A stretch of DNA of 64,000 nucleotides. It comes from Paenibacillus sp. FSL R7-0345 (GTDB taxonomy: Bacteria > Bacillota > Bacilli > Paenibacillales > Paenibacillaceae). The notes below the pieces were generated by a model, which did not search any database, had not been told where the DNA came from, and saw only the letters and a list, made by a program, of their open reading frames with translations. The DNA is taken from assembly GCF_038595055.1 (NCBI RefSeq), contig NZ_CP152002.1:576501-640500 (forward strand), in the 5' to 3' direction. Positions 34,957 to 44,529 of the stretch are shown one piece after another (position 1 is the stretch's first letter; the number at the start of each line of letters is the position of its first letter). Position numbers and translations under genes: made by a program.

Positions 34957-35688
34957 ATGGAAGAGTTGCAAGAGGTGGATGAAGAGCGGGAGATTGTTTT
35001 GGATGTGGAGATTGAGGAGGCAGGTTATGAAGCGGGAGATAAACGGATTTCCGATATTTCCTTTCAGGTCCGGCGGGGAGAGCTGCTGGGACTGATCGGT
35101 CCGAACGGTGCCGGTAAAAGCACGACGATCAAGACCCTGCTCGGCCTGCTCAAGCACGCCAAAGCCAGAGTGACGATTGGCGGAGCGAATAAATCCTACG
35201 CGTATGTGCCGGAGCAGCCGGTATTTTATGAGGACCTGACGCTCTGGGAGCATCTGGATCTGGCTGCCGCTGCTTACGGCTTGCCTTATGAACAGTTTGA
35301 GCCGGCAGCAGAGAAGCTGCTGGTGCAGTTCGGAATGAGCCAAGTGCGCGATGATCTCCCGGCAGGCTTTTCCAAGGGTATGAAGCAAAAAATGATGCTG
35401 ATGCTCGGCTTTCTCGTCCAGCCTGACGTATATATCGTGGATGAGCCGTTTATCGGACTGGATCCCCGGGCCACCAAGGATTTCCTTCGTCTGCTGGAGG
35501 CGGAGCGGCAGCGCGGTGCAGGGGTGCTCATGTCTACGCATGTTCTGGATACGGCGGAAAAAATCTGCGACAGCTTCGTGCTGATTTCCGGAGGCGAAAT
35601 AGCAGCAACAGGCACGCTGGAGGAAATCCGTGACAGTGCCGATCTGCCGGAGGGGTCGTTGTTTGATTGCTTCGACGAATTGACATGA
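34957..35688 (+). CDS. ecsA: ABC transporter ATPase EcsA
   Basis: A 243-residue ATP-binding subunit with Walker A GPNGAGKSTT (about 48-57), a variant signature FSKGMKQKMML (about 142-152), Walker B VYIVDEPFIGLD (about 158-169) and the His switch STHVLD. PEQPVFYEDLTLWEHLDL closely resembles B. subtilis EcsA. EcsAB affects regulated proteolysis, secretion, competence and sporulation in Bacillus; the transported substrate is unclear. The ATG at 34957 is chosen since the sequence before it is not conserved-looking and AGGAG precedes it. The stop overlaps ecsB (ATGA). Confidence 0.88.
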   Translation: MEELQEVDEEREIVLDVEIEEAGYEAGDKRISDISFQVRRGELLGLIGPNGAGKSTTIKTLLGLLKHAKARVTIGGANKSYAYVPEQPVFYEDLTLWEHLDLAAAAYGLPYEQFEPAAEKLLVQFGMSQVRDDLPAGFSKGMKQKMMLMLGFLVQPDVYIVDEPFIGLDPRATKDFLRLLEAERQRGAGVLMSTHVLDTAEKICDSFVLISGGEIAATGTLEEIRDSADLPEGSLFDCFDELT

Positions 35689-36980
35689 GGGGGCGGGAAA
35701 CCTCGGCTGAAGATAACAGCCCGCGTTCAGCAGGAGCAGGCTACGCCTTCCCTACTGGTCCCCGCTTGTTCAAGCGGCGGCTGTTCTCGCATTGGCGCGA
35801 GCAATCGGCTATTATCCGGACGGCTGCGGATTGGACAGTGCTGCTCTATATTGTCATTCCCGGCGGGCTGCTCGGCGGCCGGTTCTACTATGGCTTCTGG
35901 TCAGGAGAGATGCCTGGCTGGACCACAGTTGTACCCTTCATTGCGCTTCTGCTGCTGCTTGCCGTCCTGCTGCTGACCGGCGGAATGGTCCTGCTGCTGC
36001 AGGAAGGCGATCTGCTGTTTCTCAGACAGCGGCAGAACTGGATAAAAAGCATCCTGCTGCGCGGGATAATCTACAGCCTGACCGTGACTGCACTCAAAAT
36101 AGCCGCTGTCTACGCCATTCTCCTGCCCTTTATTATCCGCGGCTACGGGCTCAGTGCAGGAGCAGCCGGAGCACTGCTGCTGTTGACAGTCACTGCCGGC
36201 TGGAGCATCAAGCTGCTGGGGCATGTCATCAGGGTGCAGCGCCAGGGCTTCCGCCGCTGGCTGTGGCTGCTTCCGGCTGTTACAGTGCCCTCCGCACTTT
36301 ACGTATGGCTGGCACTGCGCTGGCAGAACAGCCCGTTACTGCTCCTGGCCGCGGCCGCTGTATACACAGCAATAACCATCTGGGCTATGCGTTACCGGCT
36401 CCGGCTGCAGGGAACCTTTCTCAGCGATGTGCGCGAGGATTACAAGCAGCGGATGAGAATTGCCGGCCTGCTGCTGCGGGGCGTGCTGGATAAGCCGCGT
36501 CCTACCCGGTACAAGCCGTGGATTTTCCGTAAGTCCCAGCCGCTGCTGTCGTCCAGACAGCCGGAGAGCCGGTTTACAGCGGCAGGAATCAAGGCGCTGC
36601 TGCGTAATCCGGCGCACCTGAAGCTATATTTATCTTTTACCGGTGTATCCATGACTGCGCTCCTGATCGCTCCGGCCTTCCTGAAGTGGGTACTGCTTAT
36701 CGTGCTGGCTTTATTAATGTGCTATTGGCTGAGCTCCTTCTGGCTGCTTTTCGCGGGAGATGATTATATCGGGATCCTGCCGTTTACGAAAGGGCAAAAG
36801 GCCGAAGCCGGCTCAAAAGCCATGCTGATTCTGGCCATACCGTATACAATACTGTGCTCCGCGGTGGTCTGCATCCCGCTGTACGGCTGGTGGGGGCTGC
36901 TGCTGTTTGCCCCGCTGGGCTTCGGCATCGGAACCTTTATCGCCCGGATTTACAGTACGATCCGCCTAACGGAGCATTAA
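35685..36980 (+). CDS. ecsB: ABC transporter permease EcsB
   Basis: A 431-residue membrane protein with an N-terminal cytoplasmic segment (RLFKRRLFSHWREQSAIIRT, about residues 27-46 resembling EcsB) and about ten hydrophobic segments. It overlaps the ecsA stop by 4 bp, indicating translational coupling. It forms the transport channel partnered with EcsA. A basic cytoplasmic region is at about 240-300. A terminator closes the operon. Confidence 0.85.
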   Translation: MRGRETSAEDNSPRSAGAGYAFPTGPRLFKRRLFSHWREQSAIIRTAADWTVLLYIVIPGGLLGGRFYYGFWSGEMPGWTTVVPFIALLLLLAVLLLTGGMVLLLQEGDLLFLRQRQNWIKSILLRGIIYSLTVTALKIAAVYAILLPFIIRGYGLSAGAAGALLLLTVTAGWSIKLLGHVIRVQRQGFRRWLWLLPAVTVPSALYVWLALRWQNSPLLLLAAAAVYTAITIWAMRYRLRLQGTFLSDVREDYKQRMRIAGLLLRGVLDKPRPTRYKPWIFRKSQPLLSSRQPESRFTAAGIKALLRNPAHLKLYLSFTGVSMTALLIAPAFLKWVLLIVLALLMCYWLSSFWLLFAGDDYIGILPFTKGQKAEAGSKAMLILAIPYTILCSAVVCIPLYGWWGLLLFAPLGFGIGTFIARIYSTIRLTEH

Positions 36981-36995
36981 GCGCCGTGATAACTC

Positions 36996-37035
36996 AAAAA
37001 GCGTTGCCCGCACACAACCGCAGGCAACGCTTTTT
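36996..37035. terminator. Bidirectional terminator after ecsB
   Basis: AAAAAGCGTTGCC and GGCAACGCTTTTT form a perfect 13-bp stem with a 14-nt loop between convergent genes. Confidence 0.88.
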
Positions 37036-37067
37036 GACAATCTCAGAAAGTAAGAAAGAGGCTGCAT

Positions 37068-38330
37068 TTATCCAATCCGTGATGCTGCATGGTCCCCGGC
37101 CATATAGCCTGTAGAGAAAGCAGCCGTGATGTTGTAGCCTCCGGTGTAGCCGTGAATATCAAGGATCTCACCGCAGAAATACAAGCCCTCCATTAGCTTG
37201 GACTGCATCGTTTTGGGATCAACCTCCTTGAGGTTAATGCCTCCGCCGGTGACAAAAGCCTCCTCAATCGACAGTGTGCCATACACCCGGATCGGAAAAC
37301 GCTTGACCAGCTGGGCAAGCTGCTGCCAGTCCTGCTTGGGGATATTGTCGTAGGTAAGATTCTCCGGCAGCCCCGCCTTCTGCAGCAGGATCGGGATGAT
37401 CCGCTCGGGCAGGTAGCCCTTCAGTACATTTTTGACCGATTTTTTGGACTCCTGCTCTGCAAGCTTTAGGGTCTCGCTATAAACCTCTTCCTTACTCTTT
37501 TCCGGCAGAAAATCAATCGAGGCCTCAATGTTTCCAGTCCCGAACTGCTTCAGGGCCTTAACGACAAACTGGCTGCAGCGCAGGGCGATCGGTCCGGAAA
37601 TGCCGAAGTGGGTAAACAGCATATCCCCCTGATGCTCAATAAGCTTTTTGCCTTTAGGATTCCATACCGACAGTGATACGTCTCTCAGGGAGAGGCCCTG
37701 CAGTTCTTTGCTCTGAATAAAAGGCTCATTGGAGGTAAGCGGAACCTCGGTCGGGAAAAGCTCTGTAATCGTATGCCCGGCCTGCTCAGCCCAGGCATAA
37801 CCGTCTCCTGTTGAGCCTGTTTGGGGCACGGACTTCCCGCCGGATGCAATGATGACACTGTGGGTCTCTATAAGCTCGCCGGTTTGCAGCCGCACACCGT
37901 CAACCCGGCCTTCCTTATAAAGGATCTCACGCACCGGAGCATGCAGCCGGATCTGAACTCCCTGCCCCCGTACCTGGTTTACCAGTGTGTCCACAACCGT
38001 TTTGGCCTTGTCGCTTACCGGAAACATCCGCCCATTGTCCTCTTCCTTCAGACGGATTCCCAGGTTCTCGAAAAATGCGATAATGTCCTTATTATTAAAC
38101 TGGGAAAAAGCGCTGTAAAGAAACCGGCCGTTTCCCGGAATGTACTTGATCAGCTCATCAATCTCTTTGTTATTGGTGACATTGCATCTGCCGCCGCCGG
38201 AGATGCCCAGCTTGCGGCCCAGCTTGTCCCCTTTTTCAAGCAGCAGAACGCTGGCGCCTTTGCTGCTTGCGGCAATCCCGGCCATCAGCCCGGCGGAACC
38301 CCCGCCGATTATAATTACATCGTATCTCAT
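37068..38330 (-). CDS. HI0933/YtfP-family NAD(P)/FAD-dependent oxidoreductase
   Basis: A 420-residue flavoprotein with an N-terminal dinucleotide motif ([15 protein letters not shown], about residues 4-18) and the family signature [16 protein letters not shown] (about 37-52). A C-terminal [16 protein letters not shown] completes the FAD site. The family includes B. subtilis YtfP and E. coli YhiN/RdsA; clostridial relatives (BaiN) reduce bile-acid intermediates, but no reaction can be assigned here. The ATG at 38330 follows GGGAG; a longer N-terminus to 38372 is less likely. Confidence 0.88.
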   Translation of the reverse strand: MRYDVIIIGGGSAGLMAGIAASSKGASVLLLEKGDKLGRKLGISGGGRCNVTNNKEIDELIKYIPGNGRFLYSAFSQFNNKDIIAFFENLGIRLKEEDNGRMFPVSDKAKTVVDTLVNQVRGQGVQIRLHAPVREILYKEGRVDGVRLQTGELIETHSVIIASGGKSVPQTGSTGDGYAWAEQAGHTITELFPTEVPLTSNEPFIQSKELQGLSLRDVSLSVWNPKGKKLIEHQGDMLFTHFGISGPIALRCSQFVVKALKQFGTGNIEASIDFLPEKSKEEVYSETLKLAEQESKKSVKNVLKGYLPERIIPILLQKAGLPENLTYDNIPKQDWQQLAQLVKRFPIRVYGTLSIEEAFVTGGGINLKEVDPKTMQSKLMEGLYFCGEILDIHGYTGGYNITAAFSTGYMAGDHAASRIG

Positions 38331-38451
38331 TAGTTTAACTCCCAAACTGTTTGTTTCCTTTAATTTTACCATGATAGCCGTTTCAATGCAGCGTCCCTGA
38401 TCTGCGCGGGATTTCCGTTGTCAGAACTGCCGGGCTGTGCTTTAATCGTAA

Positions 38452-40191
38452 TTGGAAAGGGCATTTTGTCTAACTCAGGGAGTGATTTCAATTATTGAGG
38501 AAATTAAGGATATCCTGTTGCAGGTAGCATCAGCCTCCTCGTTTTTATTTTTATTTCAATGGTGGCTGGATCAAGGACATATGACCCGCAGAAGCCGGCG
38601 CCTCCCGGATGATCTGTTCTTTCTGGTTATCAGCTGTGCGGCCAGTATTGCCGTTTGTACAATCTTTTCAACCACTCTGGGTGAAGGGATGTATCTTAAT
38701 CTGGGGGTTCTGCCGGCTTTTATCGGTATCCTGTATGCGCCTTTCCGTTCAGGGATGAGCCTGGCTGTATTCTTTTTGCTGTCTACTGCCCTGTTCTCGG
38801 AGCCTCCGGGGATGAGTGCCATTATCATTAATTCAGGGCTGCTGCTGTATCCGCTGCTGTTTGGATTAGCGCGTCCTTTTAAACAGGGGAAATGGGCAGA
38901 GAAGGTGATGCTGCTATGGGCTGTGCTGTTTCCATGCATGTTTTTTATTGCAATGGTGCCTAATATGAGAAAAATCCGCGAGACGGAGACACTTACCTCT
39001 GAGGTAATACTGGTTACAGTCTACCTGTTTGCTGCTGTGCTGCTCGGCGGGCTGCTGATCTTTTGCCTCGAAACCGCTTGGGATAAGGTTCAGGTAAAAG
39101 AGAAGATGCAGGGCCTGTCGGAGCAGATCATGCGGGAATCCAAAAAGCTGGAGCAGGTCACAGATATTGTCCAGCTTAATATTATGTCGATGAATCAGCT
39201 TGGCTATGTTACTGAGCTTAATGAGTTCATGCTGAAGCTGATCCGCCGGCATTACCCCGACTATAGCAGAGAAATGATCCTTTCCAGGCCGGCATCAGTA
39301 CTGTTCGCCGACAGTGTAGATAAACAGACCTTTATGCAGATGAAGGCTATTTTTTATAACAAGCAGCGCTCCAATGCTAAAATAAATTGCGGAGACTACA
39401 GTTATCAAATCTATACGGCTCCGGTTCAGCAAGGCTCCGAAGCACCGGATGGAGTCGTAATGATCGTGCAGGATGTGACGGAGGAGGAAAAGCTCCGCAC
39501 AGAGCTGAATCATGTGGAACGGCTGACGCTGGTGGGTCAGATGGCCGCCGGAATCACCCATGAAATCCGTAATCCGATGGCGGTGGTACGCGGCTTTTTG
39601 CAGCTGATGCGTGAGAAAAGCCCGGGGGAGCTTGATTCGTATTATCAGATCGTAATGGAGGAGCTGGACCGTGCCAACGGAATTATCAATGATTTTTTGT
39701 CCCTGGCGCAGAGCAGGGTTTCCGATAAAGAACGGGTTCAGCTTCAGCATATAATAGAAGAACTGTCTCCGCTCCTCTGGGCGGATGCCAATCTGCGCGG
39801 TCAGAGTGTCGAGCTGAGCATAGCTCCTGCGCTGCCGCCGCTCAGTCTGAATGTCCGGGAAATCAAGCAGCTGATCCTGAACCTGGCCCGTAACGGGATG
39901 GAGGCCATGGATGTGAAGGGAGTGCTGACCCTGGAAACCCGGATGATCAATGATCATATTGAATTGGTGGTAAAGGATACCGGCAGCGGGATTGATCAGG
40001 ATAAGCTCGCAAATCTGTTTACTCCCTTTTTTACTACCAAGACTCACGGGACAGGACTTGGCCTGCCGCTGTGCCTGAGCATTGTTGAGCGGCATAACGG
40101 CACCATCCGGGTGGAATCTGTGACGGGGGAAGGCACGGCGATTACGGTATCCCTCCCCCATGAAGCGGAAGAAGGAAACCTTGCCGTATAA
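38452..40191 (+). CDS. Orphan membrane sensor histidine kinase
   Basis: A protein of about 579 residues. Five to six membrane spans (about 15-215, including YLNLGVLPAFIGILYAPFRSG, typical of a 5TM sensor module) come first, then a coiled linker and a PAS-like domain (about 230-345). The His box follows (GQMAAGITHEIRNPMAVVRG, His about 370), then ATPase motifs (LNLARNGMEAM, DTGSGI, GTGLGL). The kinase core is of the NtrB/sporulation-kinase type, like KinB-KinE. No response regulator is adjacent. The start is uncertain: TTG at 38452 has no clear binding site, and GTG at 38482 is an alternative. Confidence 0.85.
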   Translation: MERAFCLTQGVISIIEEIKDILLQVASASSFLFLFQWWLDQGHMTRRSRRLPDDLFFLVISCAASIAVCTIFSTTLGEGMYLNLGVLPAFIGILYAPFRSGMSLAVFFLLSTALFSEPPGMSAIIINSGLLLYPLLFGLARPFKQGKWAEKVMLLWAVLFPCMFFIAMVPNMRKIRETETLTSEVILVTVYLFAAVLLGGLLIFCLETAWDKVQVKEKMQGLSEQIMRESKKLEQVTDIVQLNIMSMNQLGYVTELNEFMLKLIRRHYPDYSREMILSRPASVLFADSVDKQTFMQMKAIFYNKQRSNAKINCGDYSYQIYTAPVQQGSEAPDGVVMIVQDVTEEEKLRTELNHVERLTLVGQMAAGITHEIRNPMAVVRGFLQLMREKSPGELDSYYQIVMEELDRANGIINDFLSLAQSRVSDKERVQLQHIIEELSPLLWADANLRGQSVELSIAPALPPLSLNVREIKQLILNLARNGMEAMDVKGVLTLETRMINDHIELVVKDTGSGIDQDKLANLFTPFFTTKTHGTGLGLPLCLSIVERHNGTIRVESVTGEGTAITVSLPHEAEEGNLAV

Positions 40192-40213
40192 GGGGAAGTG
40201 CGCTGTGCATTCC

Positions 40214-40241
40214 TTGCTTTCACAGGGTATGTATGTATAAT
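40214..40241 (+). promoter_or_regulatory. Promoter of the bacilliredoxin gene
   Basis: TTGCTT, a 16-bp spacer and a perfect TATAAT lie about 70 bp before the start codon. Confidence 0.5.
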
Positions 40242-40309
40242 AAAGTTAGTGATTGCTGCGGTAATGCAGCCTAACCCTACATTTAAGAGGCAAAGGAGAG
40301 TGCAGGAAA

Positions 40310-40744
40310 ATGTCCATGTCATTTAATCAATATATGCGTGATTCGATTCAGCCTATGCGTGACGACCTGACAAGTATCGGGTTTCAGGAGCTGCTGACTC
40401 CGGAAGAGGTGGAAGCCACTCTTCCAGCTGCAAAAGGAACAGCGCTTGTTGTTGTGAACTCGGTCTGCGGCTGTGCAGCCGGCCAGTGCCGTCCAGGCGT
40501 AGCCCAGGCTCTGCAGAATGAGCTGCAGCCGGACCACCTGTATACAGTGTTCGCAGGCCAGGAGAAGGAAGCAACCGCCAAAGCGCGCGAATACTTCGCT
40601 CCATATCCGCCTTCTTCACCTTCCATCGCTTTGATGAAAGACGGAGAGCTCGTTCATTTTATTGAGCGTCATGGTGTTGAGGACCGTTCGGCAAGCGAAA
40701 TCGCTGCTGAATTGAAAGAGGTTTTCAACCGTTATTGCCAGTAA
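40310..40744 (+). CDS. Bacilliredoxin BrxA/BrxB family protein
   Basis: A 144-residue thioredoxin-fold protein with the family's CGC active site (Cys53-Gly-Cys55 in VNSVCGCAAGQCRPG). Bacilliredoxins remove bacillithiol from S-bacillithiolated proteins after oxidative stress. B. subtilis has two (YphP and YqiW); which one this matches cannot be decided by eye. ATG start with AGGA upstream. It is monocistronic, bounded by its own promoter and terminator. Confidence 0.92.
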   Translation: MSMSFNQYMRDSIQPMRDDLTSIGFQELLTPEEVEATLPAAKGTALVVVNSVCGCAAGQCRPGVAQALQNELQPDHLYTVFAGQEKEATAKAREYFAPYPPSSPSIALMKDGELVHFIERHGVEDRSASEIAAELKEVFNRYCQ

Positions 40745-40766
40745 ATTACGGGTAATAAATCAAAGG

Positions 40767-40807
40767 AATCTCGCGGCAGCCGGAAGTCCGGCTCTGCGGG
40801 ATTTTTT
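40767..40807 (+). terminator. Terminator after the bacilliredoxin gene
   Basis: AATCTCGCGGCAGCCGGA pairs with TCCGGCTCTGCGGGATT (small mismatches), followed by a T-run. Confidence 0.82.
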
Positions 40808-40841
40808 AAATATCAGGATATGCAGAAAGTGAGGAATGGTT

Positions 40842-41651
40842 ATGAGCCTGCAAGAAGAGATTATTGCTGCCCTTGGCGTCAAGCCAACCATTGATGTGGA
40901 AGCAGAGGCACAGAAACGGGTGGACTTCCTGAAGTCTTATGTACGTCAGGCTGGTGCCCAGGGTCTGCTGATTGCGATCAGCGGCGGTATTGACAGTGCA
41001 GTGGCTGCCGGCTTGTGCAAACGGGCGACGGACGAGCTGACTGCCGAGGAAGGCAAGGAATATATTACACTTGGCGTTTTCCAGCCTTACGGGGAACAGG
41101 AGGATATTGAGCACAGCTATGCGGTGGCCGAAGCATTCGGGCTTACCCACAAAGCCGAAACCAATATTGAGGAAGCCGTTAATGAGATTGCGCTTGAAGT
41201 GGAGCACAGCCTGAAGGCACTGGGACAGCACCGCCATATCACGTATCAGGGCAAAGGTAATGTAAAGGCCAGAACGCGGATGGTGATGCAGTATGCGCTC
41301 GCTTTTGAAAATAACCTGCTGGTGGTAGGCACGGATCATGCTTCCGAGGCAATTACCGGCTTCTATACCAAATGGGGCGACGGTGCGGTTGATATTACGC
41401 CGCTAAGTACGCTTAACAAGCGTCAGGTACGCCAGCTTGCGGCCTATCTCGGAGTGCCGGATGAGATTGTAAACAAAGCACCGACAGCGGGACTGTGGCC
41501 CGGTCAAACGGATGAAACCGAGCTTGGTATTACGTATGATGAGAACAGCGATTATCTGGAGGGCAAGCCGGTCAGTCCGGAGGCAGCAGAGAAGCTGGAG
41601 CGCTTTTACAAGAGATCCGCACATAAACGTAACGTGATCCCGGGAATTTAG
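40842..41651 (+). CDS. nadE: Ammonia-dependent NAD synthetase
   Basis: A 269-residue enzyme that amidates nicotinate adenine dinucleotide to NAD+. The ATP-pyrophosphatase loop ISGGIDSAVAAGL (about residues 45-57) and the GTDHASEAITGFYTKWGDGAVDITPL segment (about 165-190) are diagnostic. The length matches the short, ammonia-using form without a glutaminase domain. ATG at 40842 with GAGG 7 nt upstream. Single gene with a terminator downstream. Confidence 0.95.
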   Translation: MSLQEEIIAALGVKPTIDVEAEAQKRVDFLKSYVRQAGAQGLLIAISGGIDSAVAAGLCKRATDELTAEEGKEYITLGVFQPYGEQEDIEHSYAVAEAFGLTHKAETNIEEAVNEIALEVEHSLKALGQHRHITYQGKGNVKARTRMVMQYALAFENNLLVVGTDHASEAITGFYTKWGDGAVDITPLSTLNKRQVRQLAAYLGVPDEIVNKAPTAGLWPGQTDETELGITYDENSDYLEGKPVSPEAAEKLERFYKRSAHKRNVIPGI

Positions 41652-41700
41652 CAGGGGCGGAGTTTAGACGTTATACATCAGGATTTATAGGTCCAAAATA

Positions 41701-41741
41701 AACCGCCGGGAGTTAGCCTGTAACACTTCCCGGCGGTTTTG
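41701..41741. terminator. Bidirectional terminator
   Basis: AACCGCCGGGA and TCCCGGCGGTT form an 11-bp stem between nadE (+) and the hydrolase gene (-). Confidence 0.82.
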
Positions 41742-41750
41742 CTGTGCGGG

Positions 41751-42584
41751 TTAGAGCGGGTTGCTCCCGTTCTCCAGCGTGCGGAGGATAAAAGCCTCCG
41801 AAGCCGCAATAGCCTGTTCCAGCTGCGGGGTGGTCCCGGCAAAAGGATGTACGGTGCAGAAGGTATGATCGCCCCCGGCAATCTGTATCCAGCCGATATC
41901 CGGACGGAGTCTGGTTAGCTGCTCAGAGCCCCGGCGCAGCCGTGCGCTGTCCTCCGTTCCCTGAATCAGGACGGCTGGAAAGCGGGCGGATTTCATCCGC
42001 TCCAGGATATTGTAACGCTCAGCCTGGCGTTCCAGGTCTTCGATAATTACGGCATCGAGCGGCATCTGCTGGCCGGTGCGGCCGTTAAGGACATAGCTGC
42101 GGCCAGAGGTTTTCATTTCCTGTTTCTGCTCATCTGTAAACAGATCAAGGTCAGTGATTCCGTTCCAGGAGATGACTCCGGTAATTTCATCCGGATGATC
42201 CAGCGCATAAAGCAGGCTGTCGCCGCCGCCCCGGCTGTGTCCCAGCAGGAACAGGGGCAGGGCTCCGAATTTATGATGCTGGCTGAGATAAGAGAGCAGG
42301 ATCTCCATATCCTTAATCTCCCGGTTATACGTGTTGCGGGCGAACTTCTCAAGCTCGGTAAAATTCTGCAAATCCCCGCCGATCCCGGCATGGGAGAAGT
42401 TGAAGGAGATCACTTCATGCTCATGGCTGAGTACGGCTGCGGTGTAGGGGAACATCCCCCAGTCCTTAAACCCTTTATAGCCGTGTGCGATGACGATCAG
42501 GCTTTTGGCCTGGCTGCGGGCCGGAAAATGGGAGCAGCGCAGGACCGCGTCTTCTCCGGCAGGCAGCTCGAAATTACGGTTCAT
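41751..42584 (-). CDS. Alpha/beta hydrolase (esterase/peptidase-like)
   Basis: A 277-residue cytoplasmic hydrolase. IVIAHGYKGFKDWGMF is the oxyanion-hole region, FLLGHSRGGGDSL (Ser about 131) the nucleophile elbow, VLIQGTEDSARL the acid region and GGDHTF the catalytic His. It resembles the dienelactone hydrolase/prolyl-oligopeptidase-like group; the substrate is unknown. ATG with GGAG about 9 nt upstream. Divergent from acpS. Confidence 0.82.
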   Translation of the reverse strand: MNRNFELPAGEDAVLRCSHFPARSQAKSLIVIAHGYKGFKDWGMFPYTAAVLSHEHEVISFNFSHAGIGGDLQNFTELEKFARNTYNREIKDMEILLSYLSQHHKFGALPLFLLGHSRGGGDSLLYALDHPDEITGVISWNGITDLDLFTDEQKQEMKTSGRSYVLNGRTGQQMPLDAVIIEDLERQAERYNILERMKSARFPAVLIQGTEDSARLRRGSEQLTRLRPDIGWIQIAGGDHTFCTVHPFAGTTPQLEQAIAASEAFILRTLENGSNPL

Positions 42585-42617
42585 CGGGCGAATCTCCTCT
42601 CTCTGATCAGAGATAAT

Positions 42618-42646
42618 ATGACAGAACATAAAACCCGGACTATAAT
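42618..42646 (+). promoter_or_regulatory. Promoter of the acpS-mutY genes
   Basis: ATGACA, a 17-bp spacer and a perfect TATAAT form a near-consensus promoter about 110 bp before acpS. Confidence 0.6.
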
Positions 42647-42757
42647 GATTTCAGAATACCAAGAATATATATAAAGATAATACCATTATTGAAGCGGTTA
42701 AAGAAAGATAGCAGATTATTGCGCAGAGGGCAGAAGGTTTATAAGGGGTGTGGAATT

Positions 42758-43150
42758 GTGATTTATGGAATCGGGCATGATGTGCTGGAGATCGGGCGCA
42801 TGCGCAGGATACTGGCCAAAGAATCCGGCCCCAGGTTTATCCGGCGCATTCTTACGCAGGCCGAGCTGCAGCTGGCAGACGGGCGGACAGGCAGGCTGCC
42901 TGAGTTCGTATCCGGCCGGTTTTCGGCCAAGGAAGCGGTTGTGAAAGCGCTGGGCTGCGGGATCGGGAGTGAAGTGGGCTTTCTGGATATTGAGATTTTA
43001 CCGGATGGATCCGGCAAGCCGGGCGTGACGCTCTCGGAGGCTGCCTGGTTCAGGCTGGGCCTGAGCAGTGAGGATTATATTCTTCACCTGACCATCACCC
43101 ACAGCCAGGAGCTGGCCTCGACTTTTGCAGTGGTGGAGCGCAGGGACTGA
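42758..43150 (+). CDS. acpS: Holo-[acyl-carrier-protein] synthase
   Basis: A 130-residue enzyme that transfers 4'-phosphopantetheine from CoA to acyl carrier protein. The N-terminal GIGHDVLEIGRMRRIL (metal-binding Asp8) and SGRFSAKEAVVKALGCGI (Glu about 57) motifs are diagnostic. GTG start at 42758 with AAGGGG upstream. mutY follows 65 bp downstream on the same strand. Confidence 0.92.
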   Translation: MIYGIGHDVLEIGRMRRILAKESGPRFIRRILTQAELQLADGRTGRLPEFVSGRFSAKEAVVKALGCGIGSEVGFLDIEILPDGSGKPGVTLSEAAWFRLGLSSEDYILHLTITHSQELASTFAVVERRD

Positions 43151-43215
43151 AGGATATGGAAAAGGTAAGGACAGCCATTTTATATAAAGAGAATTTACAA
43201 GCAAGGAGACTAAGA

Positions 43216-44490
43216 ATGACAATGCATGAACAGCAGGAGCAGCAGGAGGTAAAGTTATTTTTCAGCACGAATCTGCTGGAATGGTATAAGGTGCAGAAGC
43301 GGGATCTGCCGTGGCGGCGCCACCGGAATCCGTATTATATCTGGATTTCGGAAATTATGCTGCAGCAGACGAGAGTGGATACGGTCATTCCCTATTTTAA
43401 CCGGTTTATCGAGAGGTTCCCCACAGTGGAGTCTCTGGCGGATGCGCCGGAGGAAGATGTGCTGAAATGCTGGGAAGGTCTCGGTTACTATTCACGCGCC
43501 CGGAATCTGCAGCATGCGGCCAGACAGGTCAAGGAGCTGCATGGCGGTGAGGTGCCTAACGACCGGGATGCGGTGTTCGGACTGAAGGGAGTCGGGCCTT
43601 ACACAGCCGGGGCAATCCTCAGCATCGCCTTCAACAGGCCGGAACCGGCGGTCGACGGTAATGTCATGCGGGTGTTGTCCCGCTATTTCCTGCTGGAGGA
43701 TGACATTGCCAAGGTGCCGACCCGGGTCAAAATGGAGCGCCTGGCGGCTGAGCTGATCCCTGAGGGAGAGGCATCGCATTTCAATCAGGCGCTGATGGAG
43801 CTGGGCGCGCTCATCTGCACGCCGAAATCACCGCGCTGCCTGATCTGCCCGGTGATGGAGCACTGCGCGGCGCGCCTGGCGGGCTGCGAGACCTCGCTGC
43901 CCGTCAAGACCAAGGCCAAGCCGCCGCGCCCGGAAGAGCGGCTGGCGGCCCTGGTCACCGGCAGCGGCGAGCACGCCGGCCGGGTGCTGATCCGGCAGCG
44001 GCCACAAAGCGGGCTGTTAGCCCGCATGTGGGAGCTGCCGCATTGGCCGGCGCCGCCTGCTGACGGCGGCGTCTCTGGTGCGCTGCCGGAAGCAGCAGCG
44101 CTGGACCGGCTGCGCCGGTCTCTGCGTCAGGCCGGGATTCTCGCCCGGCCTGAGGGGCACTGGACGGCTGCGGAGCACACGTTCAGCCACATTGTGTGGA
44201 CCCTGCAGGTGTACATCTGCAGGGAGGAGGACGCCCTTGCGCAGCCGCTGGCGGCAGAAGCGCGGGCGTCCTATGCGGCGGCGGCACCAGCCGCCGTGGA
44301 GGGCGCAGCCGGCAGCAGTGCGGCTGCAGGGCTTGCGCCGGCGGAGCCGTTCGCGGATGGGGACCATCCGGAGGACGCCGGCGCCGTGCGCTGGATCACC
44401 CGTGCGGACATGGCGGATTACGCCTTCCCGAACGTATTTCTCAAGCTGCTCAACAGCTATTTCGACGAGGTAGAGAAAGAGCTGCCGTAG
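43216..44490 (+). CDS. mutY: A/G-specific adenine DNA glycosylase MutY
   Basis: A 424-residue base-excision repair enzyme that removes adenine opposite 8-oxoguanine. WISEIMLQQTRVDTV holds the catalytic Glu, LKGVGPYTAGAILS is the helix-hairpin-helix, PAVDGNVMRV holds the catalytic Asp, and CTPKSPRCLICPVMEHC gives the C-x6-C-x2-C-x5-C iron-sulfur cluster ligands. The C-terminal NUDIX-like domain recognises 8-oxoG; it contains a GC-rich, Ala-rich insert of about 45 residues (nt 44240-44375). The ATG at 43216 follows AAGGAG; an in-frame start at 43156 is less likely. Confidence 0.93.
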   Translation: MTMHEQQEQQEVKLFFSTNLLEWYKVQKRDLPWRRHRNPYYIWISEIMLQQTRVDTVIPYFNRFIERFPTVESLADAPEEDVLKCWEGLGYYSRARNLQHAARQVKELHGGEVPNDRDAVFGLKGVGPYTAGAILSIAFNRPEPAVDGNVMRVLSRYFLLEDDIAKVPTRVKMERLAAELIPEGEASHFNQALMELGALICTPKSPRCLICPVMEHCAARLAGCETSLPVKTKAKPPRPEERLAALVTGSGEHAGRVLIRQRPQSGLLARMWELPHWPAPPADGGVSGALPEAAALDRLRRSLRQAGILARPEGHWTAAEHTFSHIVWTLQVYICREEDALAQPLAAEARASYAAAAPAAVEGAAGSSAAAGLAPAEPFADGDHPEDAGAVRWITRADMADYAFPNVFLKLLNSYFDEVEKELP

Positions 44491-44529
44491 GTGCAGCGGC
44501 AATGTGGGTTGTACAGGCAATGCGAAGAT

